From: Candidula unifasciata
Taxonomy: Eukaryota > Mollusca > Gastropoda > Stylommatophora > Geomitridae
DNA: 64,000 nucleotides
Reading direction: 5' to 3'
Assembly: GCA_905116865.2 (NCBI GenBank)
Contig: CAJHNH020002577.1
Location: forward strand, 1-64,000
Under the pieces are notes generated by a model. The model was not told where the DNA came from. It saw only the letters and a program-made list of their open reading frames with translations, and did no database searches. The translations under genes and the position numbers were made by a program. Shown piece after piece: positions 23,001 to 33,278 of this stretch. Numbering within the stretch: the first letter of the stretch is position 1; each line of letters opens with the position of its first letter.

Positions 23001-26000
23001 CTTGATGGGCAGCAGTGGCTTTTGTCATTCAACGTTGATGTAGAATCTCTTGAGTGTCCTCCGTCCATCTTCTCCTAGGTCGGCCGTTAGTTTTACTTCA
23101 GATCTTTTTAATATGTGGTGTCTGTATTGAAGACAAGGCTGTGTGGTAGTACACAGAGAGATACTGACTGCACAATAGCTTTCGTCAAGGTTACCAGCCT
23201 CCTCATATACAGTTTCTGGCAGAAGGCTCAAAGAAGAAGGAAAAGACTATCAGATGTGGTAGACTTAATATTTGTGTGTTTGTGGCCAATTCTGTCAGCA
23301 GAATTGTAGATCCAGGTCTTCATTTGGCCTGCCTAGTCCTTCTTCCTTTATACCAGGACTGTTTAACGTTCCCAAGGCGGGCAAAAGAAACGTTTTAAGG
23401 ACACCCTGAAGTTTTCACTCAAAGCATTTAGGATGAATGACACCAATTGGGAGGCTGCCTCTCAAGACTGAAATGCATGGCATGCAACTCTACACAAGGG
23501 CCCGGCTACATGTGAAGCAACCAGAACAGCAAGACTGATTAAGAAAAGGATGGACAGAAAGGCGACTGCAGGAGATCCCCTCCCTGGCACAAGACTCATC
23601 CCTGTCCCCACTGTCCAAGAACTTTTCGGGCCCGCATCAGCCTCATCAGTCATCTTCGTACTCATACTTGAGGAAAAGAGTGGTCATCATCATTTTGATG
23701 GATAACACACATATTTAACTAATTTCACTTAGGGGGCAAAATATTGAAAATGGAAATCTTTGCGGGCCAGAAGCCATAGCCCAAGTGTAGAAAGCTTATT
23801 AATACAATACACTTGACAATGATCCACGAGCCACTTGCTAGGCTTTTGAGGCCCATATGTGGCGCGCGGGCCATTAGTTGAATAGCCACTGCTTTAGACT
23901 ATAGTTTGAGTGTATAAATTTATTTGCATCATTCTCTTTGCAGAAATCTTACTCGAGAGAGACACACTGGGATTGGTCCCTGTTCAACTGTTTTTTAGTT
24001 AAGTTGCGTGGAGACGGACGCCACTACAATATTATCCTCGGGTGCGACTTTGAATATGATATCATGTGGTTAAACCGCTGGAGTTACCCATTGTTCACAC
24101 ATGGTGGGCCATACTGGCAAGTGGCAAAGGTATGTGTACATAGTATCAAATCTAGGCAATCTTGAGTCTCCTTCTTCTTTGATCCTTCTGTCAGAAAAAA
24201 CTTATATGAAAAGGCAAGTAGCCTTAACGAAAACTGGTGAGCAGTCCAGATTTCCCAGGGAACCATATATTTAGCAGGCAACTAGCCATTATGCAGAGAG
24301 AAATTAAACCTTATGGAAGAAACTATTACTAAAGTTAATGGATAAATGGAACTAAACCTCATGGAAAAAAACAGAACTGGAGTCAATGGGAGAAACTGAA
24401 CCTTATGGCAAACTGAACCTAATGGGAGAAACTGAACCTGATGGAAAAACTAAATCTAATGGGAGGAACTAAACCTTATGGGAGGAACTAAACCTTATGG
24501 GAGGAACTAAACCTTATGGGAGAACTAAACCTTATGGGAGAAACTATACCTTATGGGATAAAACTAAGCCCTATAGGATAAACTAAACCTAATGGGGGGA
24601 ACTAAACCTAATGGGAGAAACTAAACCTTATGGGATAAAACTAAGCCCTATAGGATAAACTAAACCTAATGGGAGGAACTAAACCTAATGGGAGGAACTA
24701 AACCTTATGGGAGGAACTAAACGTTATGGGAGAAACTAAACCTTATGTGATAAAACTAAGCCCTATAGGATAAACTAAACCTAATGGGAGGAACTAAACC
24801 TTATGGGAGAAACTAAACCTTATGGGTGAATGGGGAAAAAGTAAAAAAAAAATCTAGCATTAAGACAATAATCAAATTTTAGAAACAAAAACTTCCATTA
24901 AAATTATGGAAGAAGATCTGGTGCAATGAAGCATTCATGTTTCTACTCTTTATATTAGTTTAGAAGGATTTCCACACAACAGCAAACTGAAATATAGAGA
25001 TTTGAGAAAAGTGACTTTTGAACTTTTTTTATCTTGAAAAAGTGCACTGGTGGTGTAGAACCCACTTTTTAATGCTAAATGTTTACAATGACTTAAATTT
25101 GTGTGTCATCTATTCTACAACATTAAAAAAGTGTAACCTTTAAAGAGGCAAATAGCCTTAATGAAAACTGTTGTGCAGTCCTCTCTGTGAACCCCACAAC
25201 TTTCTCTTGATTGATCTTGGACTAGGCCAGGTTACTGCTCTCTTGGAGCATGCGATTGGCTTTGTTGGAAGACGTGCTCAGGATTTTCAAGTTGCAGGAG
25301 CAGGTCTCTTGTGTTTCCTACACTGGAAAACTGCCGTTTATGTGGGTGACGTCTGCTGTGCCTGTCCCTAGTCTGAATATGGTGCATTGTCCCTCTATAT
25401 GGATGTGATCAAGCTCGTTTTTTTTATCCGAGGACTTGCATCATTTTCAGATCTCACCATGACGCTCTTGCATTTTTTACACAATATTTATTCCTTAACA
25501 GATGAGAGTCAGTCTTTCTAGGGTCAGATAGACTGGCGCTGTTTTGGGAGAAAATTTCCTGGAAGCTGAAGAATAGAAGAATGTGTATTTGTCAGTAAGG
25601 CATCAAACACTAATGCCTCAGTGCTTGGGTACTGCTTGCTTCTTCTTCTTCTTCCCCCCTCTCCTCATCTTTTTTTTAATCTACTTTTTATTATTTTCCC
25701 TTTTCTGCTTCTCTGACTCCTCTTTTTCTTACTTCTTATTTTCTTCCCCTGCCTTCTTTCTTGAGGTGGCAGGGTTAACTTCATTCTCTTATCCAACTCC
25801 TTGTTCATTCTCCTTGCTTCCATATACAGGGACTGGGTTTTGTTCCATCGAACTGGTCGTAAGTTAAATTTATATTTTTTAACACTATTTTCATTCAAAT
25901 AGGTTATTCAAATTCTGCCCACACACAAAAAAACTCAGATATTCTATCTTTGTACAGAATGTGAAAAATACATGATGTGTACATTATTGTATAAGTTCTG

Positions 26001-26428
26001 CGAACTTGTTAATCCTACCAGTGTAATCCTTTTTGGAGGCGGGGGGGGGGGGGGGGGGGGGGGGGATCATAAGTTGCTGTAATTGTTAGTCTTTCCTGTG
26101 TGTCGTTGGTGATCATGTCTGTACCAAGCCTTCTCTCTCATAAACTGTCATTTCTGATCCAGATGTTATATTGTTCTAATTAAATTGTCTCTTCTTTTTC
26201 CAGATTCCTTTCTCCAAATTCTACCTTAGCTACAGAGGTCGTATCCAAGACAAACAGGAGCCTGTGCCAATGAATATAATCAACAGCTTTGGAATAACTC
26301 TGGCTGATAAAGTCGATGGGCCATTCTGTCTGGAGATAGACAGTGTTGCCGTTATGTATGATATTAATCTCAGTGCCAAATTTGCTTATGAGTTGTACCA
26401 CGACAGGCATTATTTAACACAGACGTAA
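19724..26428 (+). CDS. NDUFAF1: NDUFAF1: complex I intermediate-associated protein 30 (4 coding exons)
   Basis: Mitochondrial assembly factor for respiratory complex I; in other animals it acts in the membrane-arm (MCIA) assembly complex. Coding exons: 19724-20019, 21716-21911, 23944-24129, 26204-26428, joined by GT-AG introns with consistent phases (2, 0, 0), giving 300 residues against about 327 in human. The start is chosen because an in-frame TAA lies at 19715-19717 and a likely 5' UTR acceptor at 19684. The N-terminus (MASGNLCRKLPLSAGRSLTF) is basic and lacks acids, as expected for mitochondrial import. The CIA30 domain runs from about residue 98 to 290: VSSWIVSTDKDNNQGQSTAD, RGDGRHYN, YPLFTHGGPYWQVAK, IPFSKFYLSYRGRIQD, GITLADKVDGPFCLEIDSV. 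The family is recognised with high confidence. Introns hold GAA-tailed repeats, LINE pieces and minisatellites, but the coding exons look intact. Confidence 0.95.
20045..20316 (+). mobile_element. GAA-tailed short interspersed repeat in NDUFAF1 intron 1
   Basis: TGTGGGTTTCAGGGCCCAGT to ACAGCTGGTGAACGCGAAGA. It directly abuts an RNase H-LINE fragment. Confidence 0.85.
20317..20740 (+). mobile_element. RNase H-LINE 3' fragment in intron 1
   Basis: AGIVGNEQADRLAGSAPLGG, then HNKADVVKALWEQATE, and a C-terminal part GTISIGTLRWLLKMRTECTW. Same family as 34925-35345 and 42185-42300. Confidence 0.8.
20870..21105 (+). mobile_element. GAA-tailed short repeat, 3'-truncated
   Basis: TGTAGGTTCCAGGGCCCCAT to about GGTGGAGGAACACTC; the GAA tail is missing. 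Confidence 0.75.
21309..21577. repeat. 155-bp tandem duplication in intron 1
   Basis: Two diverged units starting TCTTAGTCGAGGTTTCAACT (21311) and TCTTAGTTGGGGTTTCAACT (21466). A tRNA-like B box in minus orientation (about 21240-21290) precedes the first, so it is probably an old SINE. Confidence 0.7.
21716..21911 (+). CDS. NDUFAF1: NDUFAF1 coding exon 2
   Basis: Acceptor GTTGTCAG, donor GTAAGT. Encodes FDTQEIVSSWIVSTDKDNNQ through FRGNLCTEVP to ANITCPPPM, the first part of the CIA30 domain (human equivalent W-x-VTSDK...). Phase in 2, phase out 0. Confidence 0.93.
21945..22180 (+). mobile_element. GAA-tailed short repeat in intron 2
   Basis: GGGTTCCTGAGCCTAACTGG to GACAGCCGGTGAACATGAAG. Confidence 0.85.
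22372..22612 (+). mobile_element. LINE 3'-end fragment
   Basis: Reads IKWFGCLIRRQQYQNMHYVS across frames, then a C-terminal-like LRLHSMTIASQCALDRRLFL and an ATGATGATTAC tail. Confidence 0.6.
22855..23045 (+). mobile_element. RNase H-LINE scrap
   Basis: LAPENAEHVLQHCQQY matches the AEQTPEHVLQDCP knuckle. Confidence 0.55.
23046..23240 (-). mobile_element. Probable LINE scrap
   Basis: On - LQYRHHILKRSEVKLTADLG and EDGRRTLKRFYINVE resemble LINE post-RT text. Weak. Confidence 0.35.
23345..23705 (+). mobile_element. LINE C-terminal fragment
   Basis: QGGQKKRFKDTLKFSLKAFR, then WEAASQD and a run toward GHHHFDG, the usual GQKKRYKD...L block of LINE polyproteins. It ends in a CATCATCAT-like tail. 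Confidence 0.7.
23944..24129 (+). CDS. NDUFAF1: NDUFAF1 coding exon 3
   Basis: Acceptor TTTGCAG, donor GTATGT, 62 codons in phase 0. Encodes WDWSLFNCFLVKLRGDGRHY and YPLFTHGGPYWQVAK, the CIA30 core. Confidence 0.95.
24288..24832. repeat. 19-bp minisatellite in intron 3
   Basis: Unit AACTAAACCTTATGGGAGG in about 25 diverged copies. A longer block containing AAACTAAGCCCTATAGGATA recurs near 24550, 24640 and 24745. Confidence 0.9.
24833..26038. other. Intron 3 sequence, pyrimidine-rich patch
   Basis: 25625-25790 is rich in TTC/CTT. No gene features otherwise recognised. Confidence 0.5.
26039..26065. repeat. Poly-G tract
   Basis: A run of more than 20 G in NDUFAF1 intron 3, about 140 bp upstream of the last exon. 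Confidence 0.95.
26204..26428 (+). CDS. NDUFAF1: NDUFAF1 coding exon 4
   Basis: Acceptor TTTTTCCAG. Encodes IPFSKFYLSYRGRIQD, GITLADKVDGPFCLEIDSVA and the end AYELYHDRHYLTQT, stop TAA at 26426. Confidence 0.95.
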   Translation: MPFSKFYLSYRGRIQDKQEPVPMNIINSFGITLADKVDGPFCLEIDSVAVMYDINLSAKFAYELYHDRHYLTQT

Positions 26429-26949
26429 AGATGGAGAAGAAAAGCAAAATTCTCACCTGTTATTTTATTTTCATGGAGTTTTAGAATCATAGTTTTGATG
26501 AATCTGCTAACATATGTGTATATAAAATCTGTGATTAATCATCAGCAAAGAAGTCAAAGTCAAAATTTTGAGAGCATGCATTTTTACTTACTTACTTAGT
26601 CAATCTTCTTCTACCCTAGGATGTAGAGATTTGCCAGAGAGATGACCAGACTTCTCTGTCAGCAGTTGTCTTTTTGGCTTTGTTCAATTTTGGTCCTCTT
26701 GGACTGTCAGCAAGCCCTGGGACACCCTGGTGGCCCACTTCCCTGCCTCCCATGCCTGCGTGGAAGCTGATTCTCTTCCATCTGCCTACATGTCCAAACC
26801 ATTATAACTGACCGACCCACTCAAGTTTTTAACGCCTGGGTTTCAAGATCATGACATATTGTCTGGTTGCAAACCTTGTCACTTGGACCACCTTTCTCAG
26901 AAATCTATTTTCTGAGGCCTGAAATGGCTTCTGTGAGCTGTTCAGCAGG

Positions 26950-27575
26950 CATTTTCCCTATAGCAACATTCGGGTGTGAGTCATGGACTCTCTCGCAGTC
27001 ATTATAGAACAAAATTTGGGCTTTTGAGTTGAGATGCTATATAAGCCCGGCTCTCTAGCGTAGTTGGCTAAACCGGATTGCGCGGAGACCGGGTGACGAA
27101 CTCCTTGTGGTCCGGGTTCAATCCCGGGGGTAGGCAGAAAAGCCAGATTTCTCCCAGATTCACGGTATTTACAATGGAATCAAGGCCGAAAGGTTGCGAT
27201 ATCCATAATACCGAGCCTAAGGGTTAACAACTCATGGCTTCTGGATACTAAAACAAACAAACAATTTGCTATACAAAGATTCTCAGAATACCATAGACAA
27301 ACTAGAAGAGAAATACTGACATCCTGAAAGATCTTAACGTCAAGGAAGATTGGCTAGTAAACAGCATCTTGTCTCAGAAACTGAACTTTTTGGCCATATC
27401 AAGTGCCATAGCAGATTGGAAAGAATAAAAAGAGAGGGCATAATACTGGGAAAGAAGGACTAGGGCCAACCAGCACCAAGATGGGCACAGGATGTGGCAC
27501 CTTGCATAGGACAGTAGACAAGGAAAGAAAGCTGAAAGCGGTGTTATGAAAACGACCTACTTGATGATGTTGATT
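26950..27575 (+). mobile_element. LINE post-RT fragment interrupted by a SINE
   Basis: Left part GTGTGAGTCATGGACTCTCT to GATGCTATA and right part CAAAGATTCTCAGAATACCA onward are contiguous in the sister copy at 41245-41680. Degraded reading includes GKEGLGPTSTKMGTG. Confidence 0.75.
27042..27266 (+). mobile_element. tRNA-derived SINE (family 4) inside LINE
   Basis: tRNA-like head CTCTCTAGCGTAGTTGGCTA, B box GTCCGGGTTCAATCCCGG. The body ends CTAAAACAAACAAACAA. Flanked by TGCTATA (27035-27041 and 27267-27273). A second copy in - is at 58652-58871. Confidence 0.85.
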
Positions 27576-27651
27576 AACATATGTTCAGTAGAGAATCCAG
27601 AATGGCTTGTACTGAATCTTTACCCAGATATTTACCCCATGGAGAATCACA

Positions 27652-28020
27652 GTTTTTGATGAATCTGCTAAGGTATGTTCAGTAGAGTATTTCAGTTTTG
27701 ATGAATCTGCTAAGGTATGTTCAGAAGAGTATTTCAGTTTTGATGAATCTGCTAAGGTATGTTCAGTAGAGTATTTCAGTTTTGATGAATCTGCTAAGGT
27801 ATGTTCAGTAGAGTATTTCAGTTTTGATGAATCTGCTAAGGTATGTTCAGTAGAGTATTTCAGTTTTGATGAATCTGCTAAGGTATGTTCAGTAGAGTAT
27901 TTCAGTTTTGATGAATCTGCTAAGGTATGGTCAGTAGAGTATTTCAGTTTTGATGAATCTGCTAAGGTATGTTCAGTAGAGTATTTCAGTTTTGATGAAT
28001 CTGTTAACCTGTGCTCAGTA
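27652..28020. repeat. 42-bp minisatellite downstream of NDUFAF1
   Basis: About nine near-identical units of TTTTGATGAATCTGCTAAGG plus TATGTTCAGTAGAGTATTTC AG. Single diverged units lie at 26488 and 27575, so the array grew from local sequence. Confidence 0.95.
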
Positions 28021-28084
28021 GAGTATCACAGTTTCAGTAAATATGTTGATGTATATCAGTATGTAAAGTGAAAAGTAAAGATCC

Positions 28085-28358
28085 CTTTTCATGCTTTTAG
28101 GCGAATCAGGCATATGGGAAGAGCGCCCATTTTTTTTTTTACAGACCATCAGTACTAGGTGATAATTTGAGCAGCATTACGCCGGCCGTCTTTACTTTCC
28201 CAGGACATACATCCTGGTACCCATTTTAGGCTGGGTTGACCTGAAATGCCCCATACCATGGTAAAAATCCATGCCGTCAGCAGTGGGTTTCGATTGCGGT
28301 ACGTTGGAATTACAGTCAGACTCGCAACGCCTAAGCCACGGACGTTGCAAAGCATATC
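28085..28358 (-). mobile_element. tRNA-SINE family 2
   Basis: On - the head CGTCCGTGGCTTAGGCGTTG and B box are followed by a body with AAATGGGTACCAGGATGT and GACGGCCGGCGTAATGCTG. Confidence 0.8.
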
Positions 28359-28596
28359 TGTAGAGACTCAAAAACTCAAAAATTTATTAACGTGTGTTCT
28401 GTAGAAACTCAAGTTTTGATGAATTTACTAACAGTTGGTTGCACAGTCCATTGCCTGGCATATCTCACAGAATCTCATCAGGTGGGAAACAGGAATCTTT
28501 TTAACTGAAATACACACATACCATTGTCTCTTGCTACACTGTACACTTCACCATGGAGTATAAGGTTAATTATATGATCCTTTTCATGAATAAGTG

Positions 28597-28905
28597 AATC
28601 AAGAATTGACATCACTACAGCACTTGGGACATTCCCACAAGTGCTCCATCTCCTCCTTCAGAAGCCAACGAAGAGTCGACATGTTAACAATACCATTTGC
28701 AACCTGATTAAAAGACCACCAAAGTGCCCCCACCCCCTCCCCCCTAATTAGTCTTTAGGGTATAATTTATCTTCCTTTTTGTTTGACTATCCATTTAATC
28801 CTAAAGAGCCTTCACCACATCTGCTTTGACATAAATTAGCTCACGCTCAGAGGAGCAACAGTAGCTAAATTGTCAGCCTGCTCATTACCTCACACACATG
28901 CATAT
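28597..28905 (-). mobile_element. RNase H-LINE fragment
   Basis: Reverse-oriented: ACAGCACTTGGGACATTCCC, GAGCCTTCACCACATCTGCT and GTCAGCCTGCTCATTACC correspond to NEQADxL...ADVVKAL on -. Confidence 0.6.
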
Positions 28906-29694
28906 TCTGGACAGAAAATCCATTAGATGCACCTGATCTGTGACTGTTTGATCCTCTTATAAGTTGTGCAACATGTCGTTTGAGTTCTTATTATTTAGAT
29001 TCACAACAGAAGATTGGTTTCGAATTTATTAACATGTGTTCAGTACAGAATCGTGATTGCATTTTGTAGAACTTGCTAAACACGTAACTAAAGAGGGCAA
29101 CGAATCTTCTACCATGTGTTTGTTGGAGAATCAAAGTTTCAATCAGTCCACTCGCAAGTTGTTTGGTAAATAATCCTTCAACATGTGAATGTGGAAATAT
29201 TGAAAGGGAATTACTAACAAATATTCAGTAGAGAATTTGAATGGTCCTTACTGAAAATCCTTTGCAGATTACCTATAATGTGAAGTTGAAATTATCTTAT
29301 CTGTTCTGTGGAACTGATGTTCATGTGTTTCACATTTTCATGTAAAAGAATAAATACATGAATTTATTTTCTTTATCGTTCGTCCTAATGACGTAATTGT
29401 GTTTTGTCTGTTTACAGCATAGCTGTTGTATTTGGGCCTTTTGGCCCACACATCCAGTTTCATCTGGTATTTTTTTTTCCAGGTTAGCCTTCTCGATTGG
29501 TTTGATGGTACATGATATAGCCTTATTTGTGCGGTGTCCTTTCTGTCCCTTTATCTGCAAAAATTGCCGCTGGAGAACCCATCCAGGGCAACCACATATA
29601 GACTGGTCAGTTCTCAAAGGAGGGCAAGGTCTGATCATGGAGATTTCCCATCATCGAAGGAGGCTTCCGTAAATAAAGAGTTGACACATTATGC
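28906..29694. other. No recognisable gene; weak repeats
   Basis: Scattered GTTCAGTAGAGAATC words echo the 42-bp minisatellite. 29430-29690 has open frames but no domain I recognise. Confidence 0.4.
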
Positions 29695-29975
29695 TCTGGT
29701 TCCCCGTTTAGGTTCCAGGGCCCTGTTATAGGAAAACAAGAGTAGACCCACTGACTACCCAAAAGCATGTCGTAAGAGTCGACTAACTGGGAGCTTCCTT
29801 CGAAGTCAGAGTGAATCTGCCTGAGAGGCAAGGAACCAACAGTCTACATACAAATGACTCAGATCTGTAAAACGGATGCACACGCAACACTCAGGTTCTG
29901 GAACAAGACTGCAGTCCAGAAGTGATGAACAACCAGAACTTTTCGCCGGAGTTTACTACAGCTGGTGAATGCGAA
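29695..29975 (+). mobile_element. GAA-tailed short interspersed repeat
   Basis: TTTAGGTTCCAGGGCCCTGT to CAGCTGGTGAATGCGAAGAA; complete or nearly so. Confidence 0.88.
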
Positions 29976-30286
29976 GAAGATTATGCTCTGGTCCTGGGCT
30001 CACTTAAAGAATCATCACATCCTGTACATGACTGCTTAACCTCATATCCGTATGTTGAGCTTGCCCTTGTCATGGGCTGCCCAATCTGGAGATCAACACG
30101 GAGCAGCCTGCAGATCCTTGACTTCAGTGACCACACAAATGAACACAGTCTTCTTCAGCGCATTGAACACCTTTAAAGTTGTTGCATCGAAACGTTTAGC
30201 ATAACAGTATGGAAAAAGCTTTCATCGGGCATGACTTCCCTTGTTTTGTTTCGACACTGTGACAAGCTTAAGAAGATAGAGACAGG

Positions 30287-30640
30287 ATGGAGTCACTGAG
30301 GAAATCTCGTTTGATAGGAATTAGTTTCATTTTTGCACCAGGACACTCTAGGGTAAGAGGGAATAAACGAACAGATAGGCTTGCTGGCAGGGCCACGGTT
30401 GGTACAGGAAAAGCAATGGATTGGGCCGATATTCTCAGGGCTTTCAAGGAGGCAGGAGGAGAATATGATTCAGGAGATGACGTTGAATAGGCAACACTCA
30501 TAAGACTACAAGAACTTCAGGTCAAAAGAAGTGTCGCCAAACCTGAACACTATTATTGAGGTGATGTACAGTGTATCTCCTCATACACATCACAACAAAC
30601 TAGCTTTCCTTCCCGCCTGTGACCAAAATCACTGCGCTGC
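30287..30640 (+). mobile_element. RNase H-LINE fragment
   Basis: FIFAPGHSRVRGNKRTDRLA then GRATVGTGKAMDWADILRAF; stops follow. Confidence 0.75.
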
Positions 30641-30686
30641 TCATTTATTTTGATGCTCATCATTTGTACAGTGTTGTATATGAATA

Positions 30687-30870
30687 TACTTTCACGTGGC
30701 GGCGTCCATGGCTTAGGGTTTGCGAGTCCGACTCATAATTCCAAAGTACCGTGATCGAAATCCACTGCCGGCTGCGTAGATTTTTATTCTGGTATGGGGA
30801 ATCGCAGGTCGACCCAGGCCTAAAATGTGTACCAGGATGTACTTCAGTGTTGCATGTATATTTGTTATAC
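30687..30870 (+). mobile_element. tRNA-SINE family 2
   Basis: Head GGCGTCCATGGCTTAGGGTT, then ACCGTGATCGAAATCC and body GGTCGACCCAGGCCTAAAAT. Same subfamily as 28085-28358. Confidence 0.75.
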
Positions 30871-31072
30871 AGGTCTGGCATATTTATGTGTAGACTTGTG
30901 GTTATTTTCTGTTAGGCAGTTGCAGTCTGACGTTGATCCTTTCTGCACTGGCCAGGCTCTTGGTTGGGGACTTTTTCTTAGATGACAGCGGAGAGGGTAC
31001 ATAAGTCTGGGACTAGAGGGCCACCAAATATGGTTCAGCATCTCTGTATCCCACCATAGAAATCTATTAATG

Positions 31073-31255
31073 CATTTCTTCTTATTATTCTTCTGCTTCT
31101 TTCCCCCCCCCCCCCCTCCTCTTCCTCCTTATTCTTCTTTATCTTCTTCTCCTCCCTCCTCCTTATTCTTCTTTTTTCCATCCTACTCCATCTTCTTCTT
31201 CTCATCCTCCTTCTTCTTCCCCTTGTCCTCCTCCTCCTTCTACTTCATACACATT
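31073..31255. repeat. TTC/CTC pyrimidine-rich tract
   Basis: Almost pure C/T with TTCTTCTCCTCC motifs and a C run near 31105. Confidence 0.9.
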
Positions 31256-31352
31256 ATGATGTCAACTTGAATATTAAGCCCTTGAACCACACAAATAAAA
31301 CCAGCCTCCTATTGTAACCATTTTATTTGTTTAAATGTCATTATATTTCCCA

Positions 31353-31490
31353 GGTTGTCTCATCATTACGTGCGTACCAGGAAAAGTCCTGGGAAGTGAA
31401 GGCCGCTGGCGTGATGTTGACCACATCACCTACATAGTGCCGATTGGTCTGAAGAATAAAGGTCTAGTCCTATAGTCTGCTTGAAAACAT
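31353..31490 (+). mobile_element. tRNA-SINE family 2, 3' part
   Basis: GGGAAGTGAAGGCCGCTGGC and ATGTTGACCACATCACCTAC, ending near AATAAAGGTCTAGTCCTAT. Confidence 0.75.
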
Positions 31491-31654
31491 TTCCTTTAAC
31501 TTACTATTATAACCAAAGCTAGTTTTAGAAGGGTTAAAACTGAATAATTTTTTTAAAGAAAGCAGTTGTCCTTTTGAACTTGTTGGCACCTCCATAGTAC
31601 TGGCCACAAACGAAGTGGGTGTAAATAAAAAAAAACATTCTCTCTGTTCTTAGA

Positions 31655-31855
31655 CACCCAGAACCCCAAATACCACGCCAAACTTAGGACCTTGGAAGTC
31701 AAAGAAAAGAAATATCAGGTGTGACTTCACACCACAATTAAAAGGACACCAAATAAGATGGTCAAGGAACCTTCCTTCATATAGCAGGCCTTCGGGCGGC
31801 TGACAAAGGATCAAGTTTGGAATTTTTTTTCATCAAATTGGAATTGGAACTGTTC
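31655..31855 (+). mobile_element. Unclassified short repeat
   Basis: ATCAGGTGTGACTTCACACC to CAAATTGGAATTGGAAC recurs in opposite orientation at 52615-52800. Two copies only. Confidence 0.6.
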
Positions 31856-31860
31856 TTAGA

Positions 31861-32215
31861 GGGCGCTGCGTGGTCTCGAGGCATGGTCGTCCGCCTCGAG
31901 TGTTGGAGGTCCCGTGTTCAAGCCCCAGTGAAGGCTGGATTTTTTCACGTTGACTTCTAGTAATTCTTCCTGGTCTCTGGGTAATGTGATCTGACCTCCG
32001 TGTGTATTGTTGCACACGTTAAAAAAAATCCCTTGGCAATTGTAAATCGAAAAGAGTAGCATAAAGGCGCTGTACGGTAAAAATCTACCCGAAGTATTTC
32101 AAGATCTTCGCCGCTGCAACAGAGTTCGTGCACTGCGATGAGTCCCTTTAGACTCAGGCGCTTAGAAATAAAATAGAGCACTTATGGATTACATCCGTGT
32201 GCCATGATGCTAATC
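31861..32215 (+). mobile_element. tRNA-SINE family 1
   Basis: Leu-tRNA-like head GGCGCTGCGTGGTCTCGAGG, B-box region GGTCCCGTGTTCAAGCCCC, body with CTGGTCTCTGGGTAATG and TGTGTATTGTTGCACACG. Three further copies. Confidence 0.88.
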
Positions 32216-32246
32216 CGTTGAACAAACATCCCCTGTGACTTCCCGT

Positions 32247-32527
32247 GTGGGTTTCAGTGTCTTAGGTTTGGGAAAAAGGGGGGGGGGAGAGAAAACAGAC
32301 CAACTTCTTCCCTAAACATCATGTCGCAAGAGTCGACTAATTAGGGGTTTCCTTCGAAGTTGGGATGCATCTGCACGAAAGGCAAGGAACCAGTAGTCTG
32401 CAGTATTTGTAAAACGGATGTTCACGCAAAACTCAAGTACTGGAATAGGTCTTAAGTCCAGAAGTGGATGAACAACCAGAACTTTCCGCCAGAATTTATA
32501 GCCGGTGAACACGAACAAGAGAAGAAG
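32247..32527 (+). mobile_element. GAA-tailed short interspersed repeat
   Basis: GTGTGGGTTTCAGTGTCTTA to TATAGCCGGTGAACACGAAC, then AAGAGAAGAAG; a G run is present near 32280. Confidence 0.85.
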
Positions 32528-32849
32528 ATCACCAGTGGTTTTGACTCGACTTGCTTTACGAAAACAAACATCGTCATGTTCAACCAGTTTCTTCCGAAAA
32601 AGTAGCTTTGGGTTATAATTGTAACTGTGTTTCTTGCGCCAATTGTTGTTGGCTGAAATTGGGGTTGTGTGCCATATTAAATGGCTTAGTGTCCCTATCA
32701 GTTTCTCGGTGTCCTTTCATGCTCGTCCAGGTCTGGGCCTCAGTGCTCTAATGGATTTGATGGTTCTTTTATCTAAGAACCCTCTGCTGTTCAGCAGTTA
32801 CTGAAGTTGTTGCGTGTTTATTTGTTTTTCAGTTGTTATTGATTGTTCC

Positions 32850-33085
32850 AATTTGTTTTGTCTTTTTGGCCACTTAATGAGAAGAGGGACATTGGAAAAC
32901 ATCGTGACAACTGGAAAGATCAGTGGGAAAAGGGGTAGAGGCAGACCAAGAGAGATGATGCTGGATTGGCTGAAACGATGGCATGGAGGGATATCATCAA
33001 GAGAGCTGTTCCAGGCAACCAGGGATCGTGATCTGTGAAGATGCATGAGCGCCTCCGCTAGCTGGCAGGGCACATGAAGATGAAG
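32850..33085 (+). mobile_element. RTE LINE 3' fragment
   Basis: LFGHLMRRGTLENIVTTGKI then GKRGRGRPREMMLDWLKRWH, the counterpart of VMRRGKIKHVVTTGKICGRR at 4428-4490. Short ATGAAGATGAAG tail. Confidence 0.8.
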
Positions 33086-33210
33086 TTCCCTTGTTCCTTT
33101 TTGCTCTATGTTAAACTGTGTTGTTCCTTTTTCAGATGGTTCCTGAGTCTGGCTTCCTAAATATATTTCCTTGGCAGTGAAGTTCATGTTCTTGTGGATC
33201 ACTTGTGGTT

Positions 33211-33278
33211 CAATCTATAATTAAGCTGATAAGAACAGAAACTACACCTTGATCTTAGCCAAAAGGTCGAGAAGTGAT
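33211..33278 (-). pseudogene. U2 snRNA pseudogene (5' 65 nt)
   Basis: On - it starts ATCACTTCTCGACCTTTTGG, continues CTAAGATCAAGGTGTAG and CTGTTCTTATCAGCTTAAT. This is the 5' end of U2 through stem I and the branch-point pairing region. Compared with U2, one G is inserted (AAGGTG for AAGTG) and the branch-recognition GTAGTA is changed to GTAGTT. Similarity stops near ATAGATTG, so the Sm site and 3' stems are missing. A pseudogene, not a gene. Confidence 0.88.

Noticed and set aside
27044..27130. A functional tRNA gene
   Set aside because: A and B boxes are present, but the cloverleaf is imperfect and the sequence continues into a SINE body with a TSD. The same applies to the other SINE heads.
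27652..28020. CRISPR-like array of direct repeats
   Set aside because: Contiguous 42-bp units without unique spacers in a eukaryotic genome; it is a minisatellite.
33211..33278. Functional U2 snRNA gene
   Set aside because: Only the 5' 65 nt align, with an insertion and a mutated branch-recognition site.
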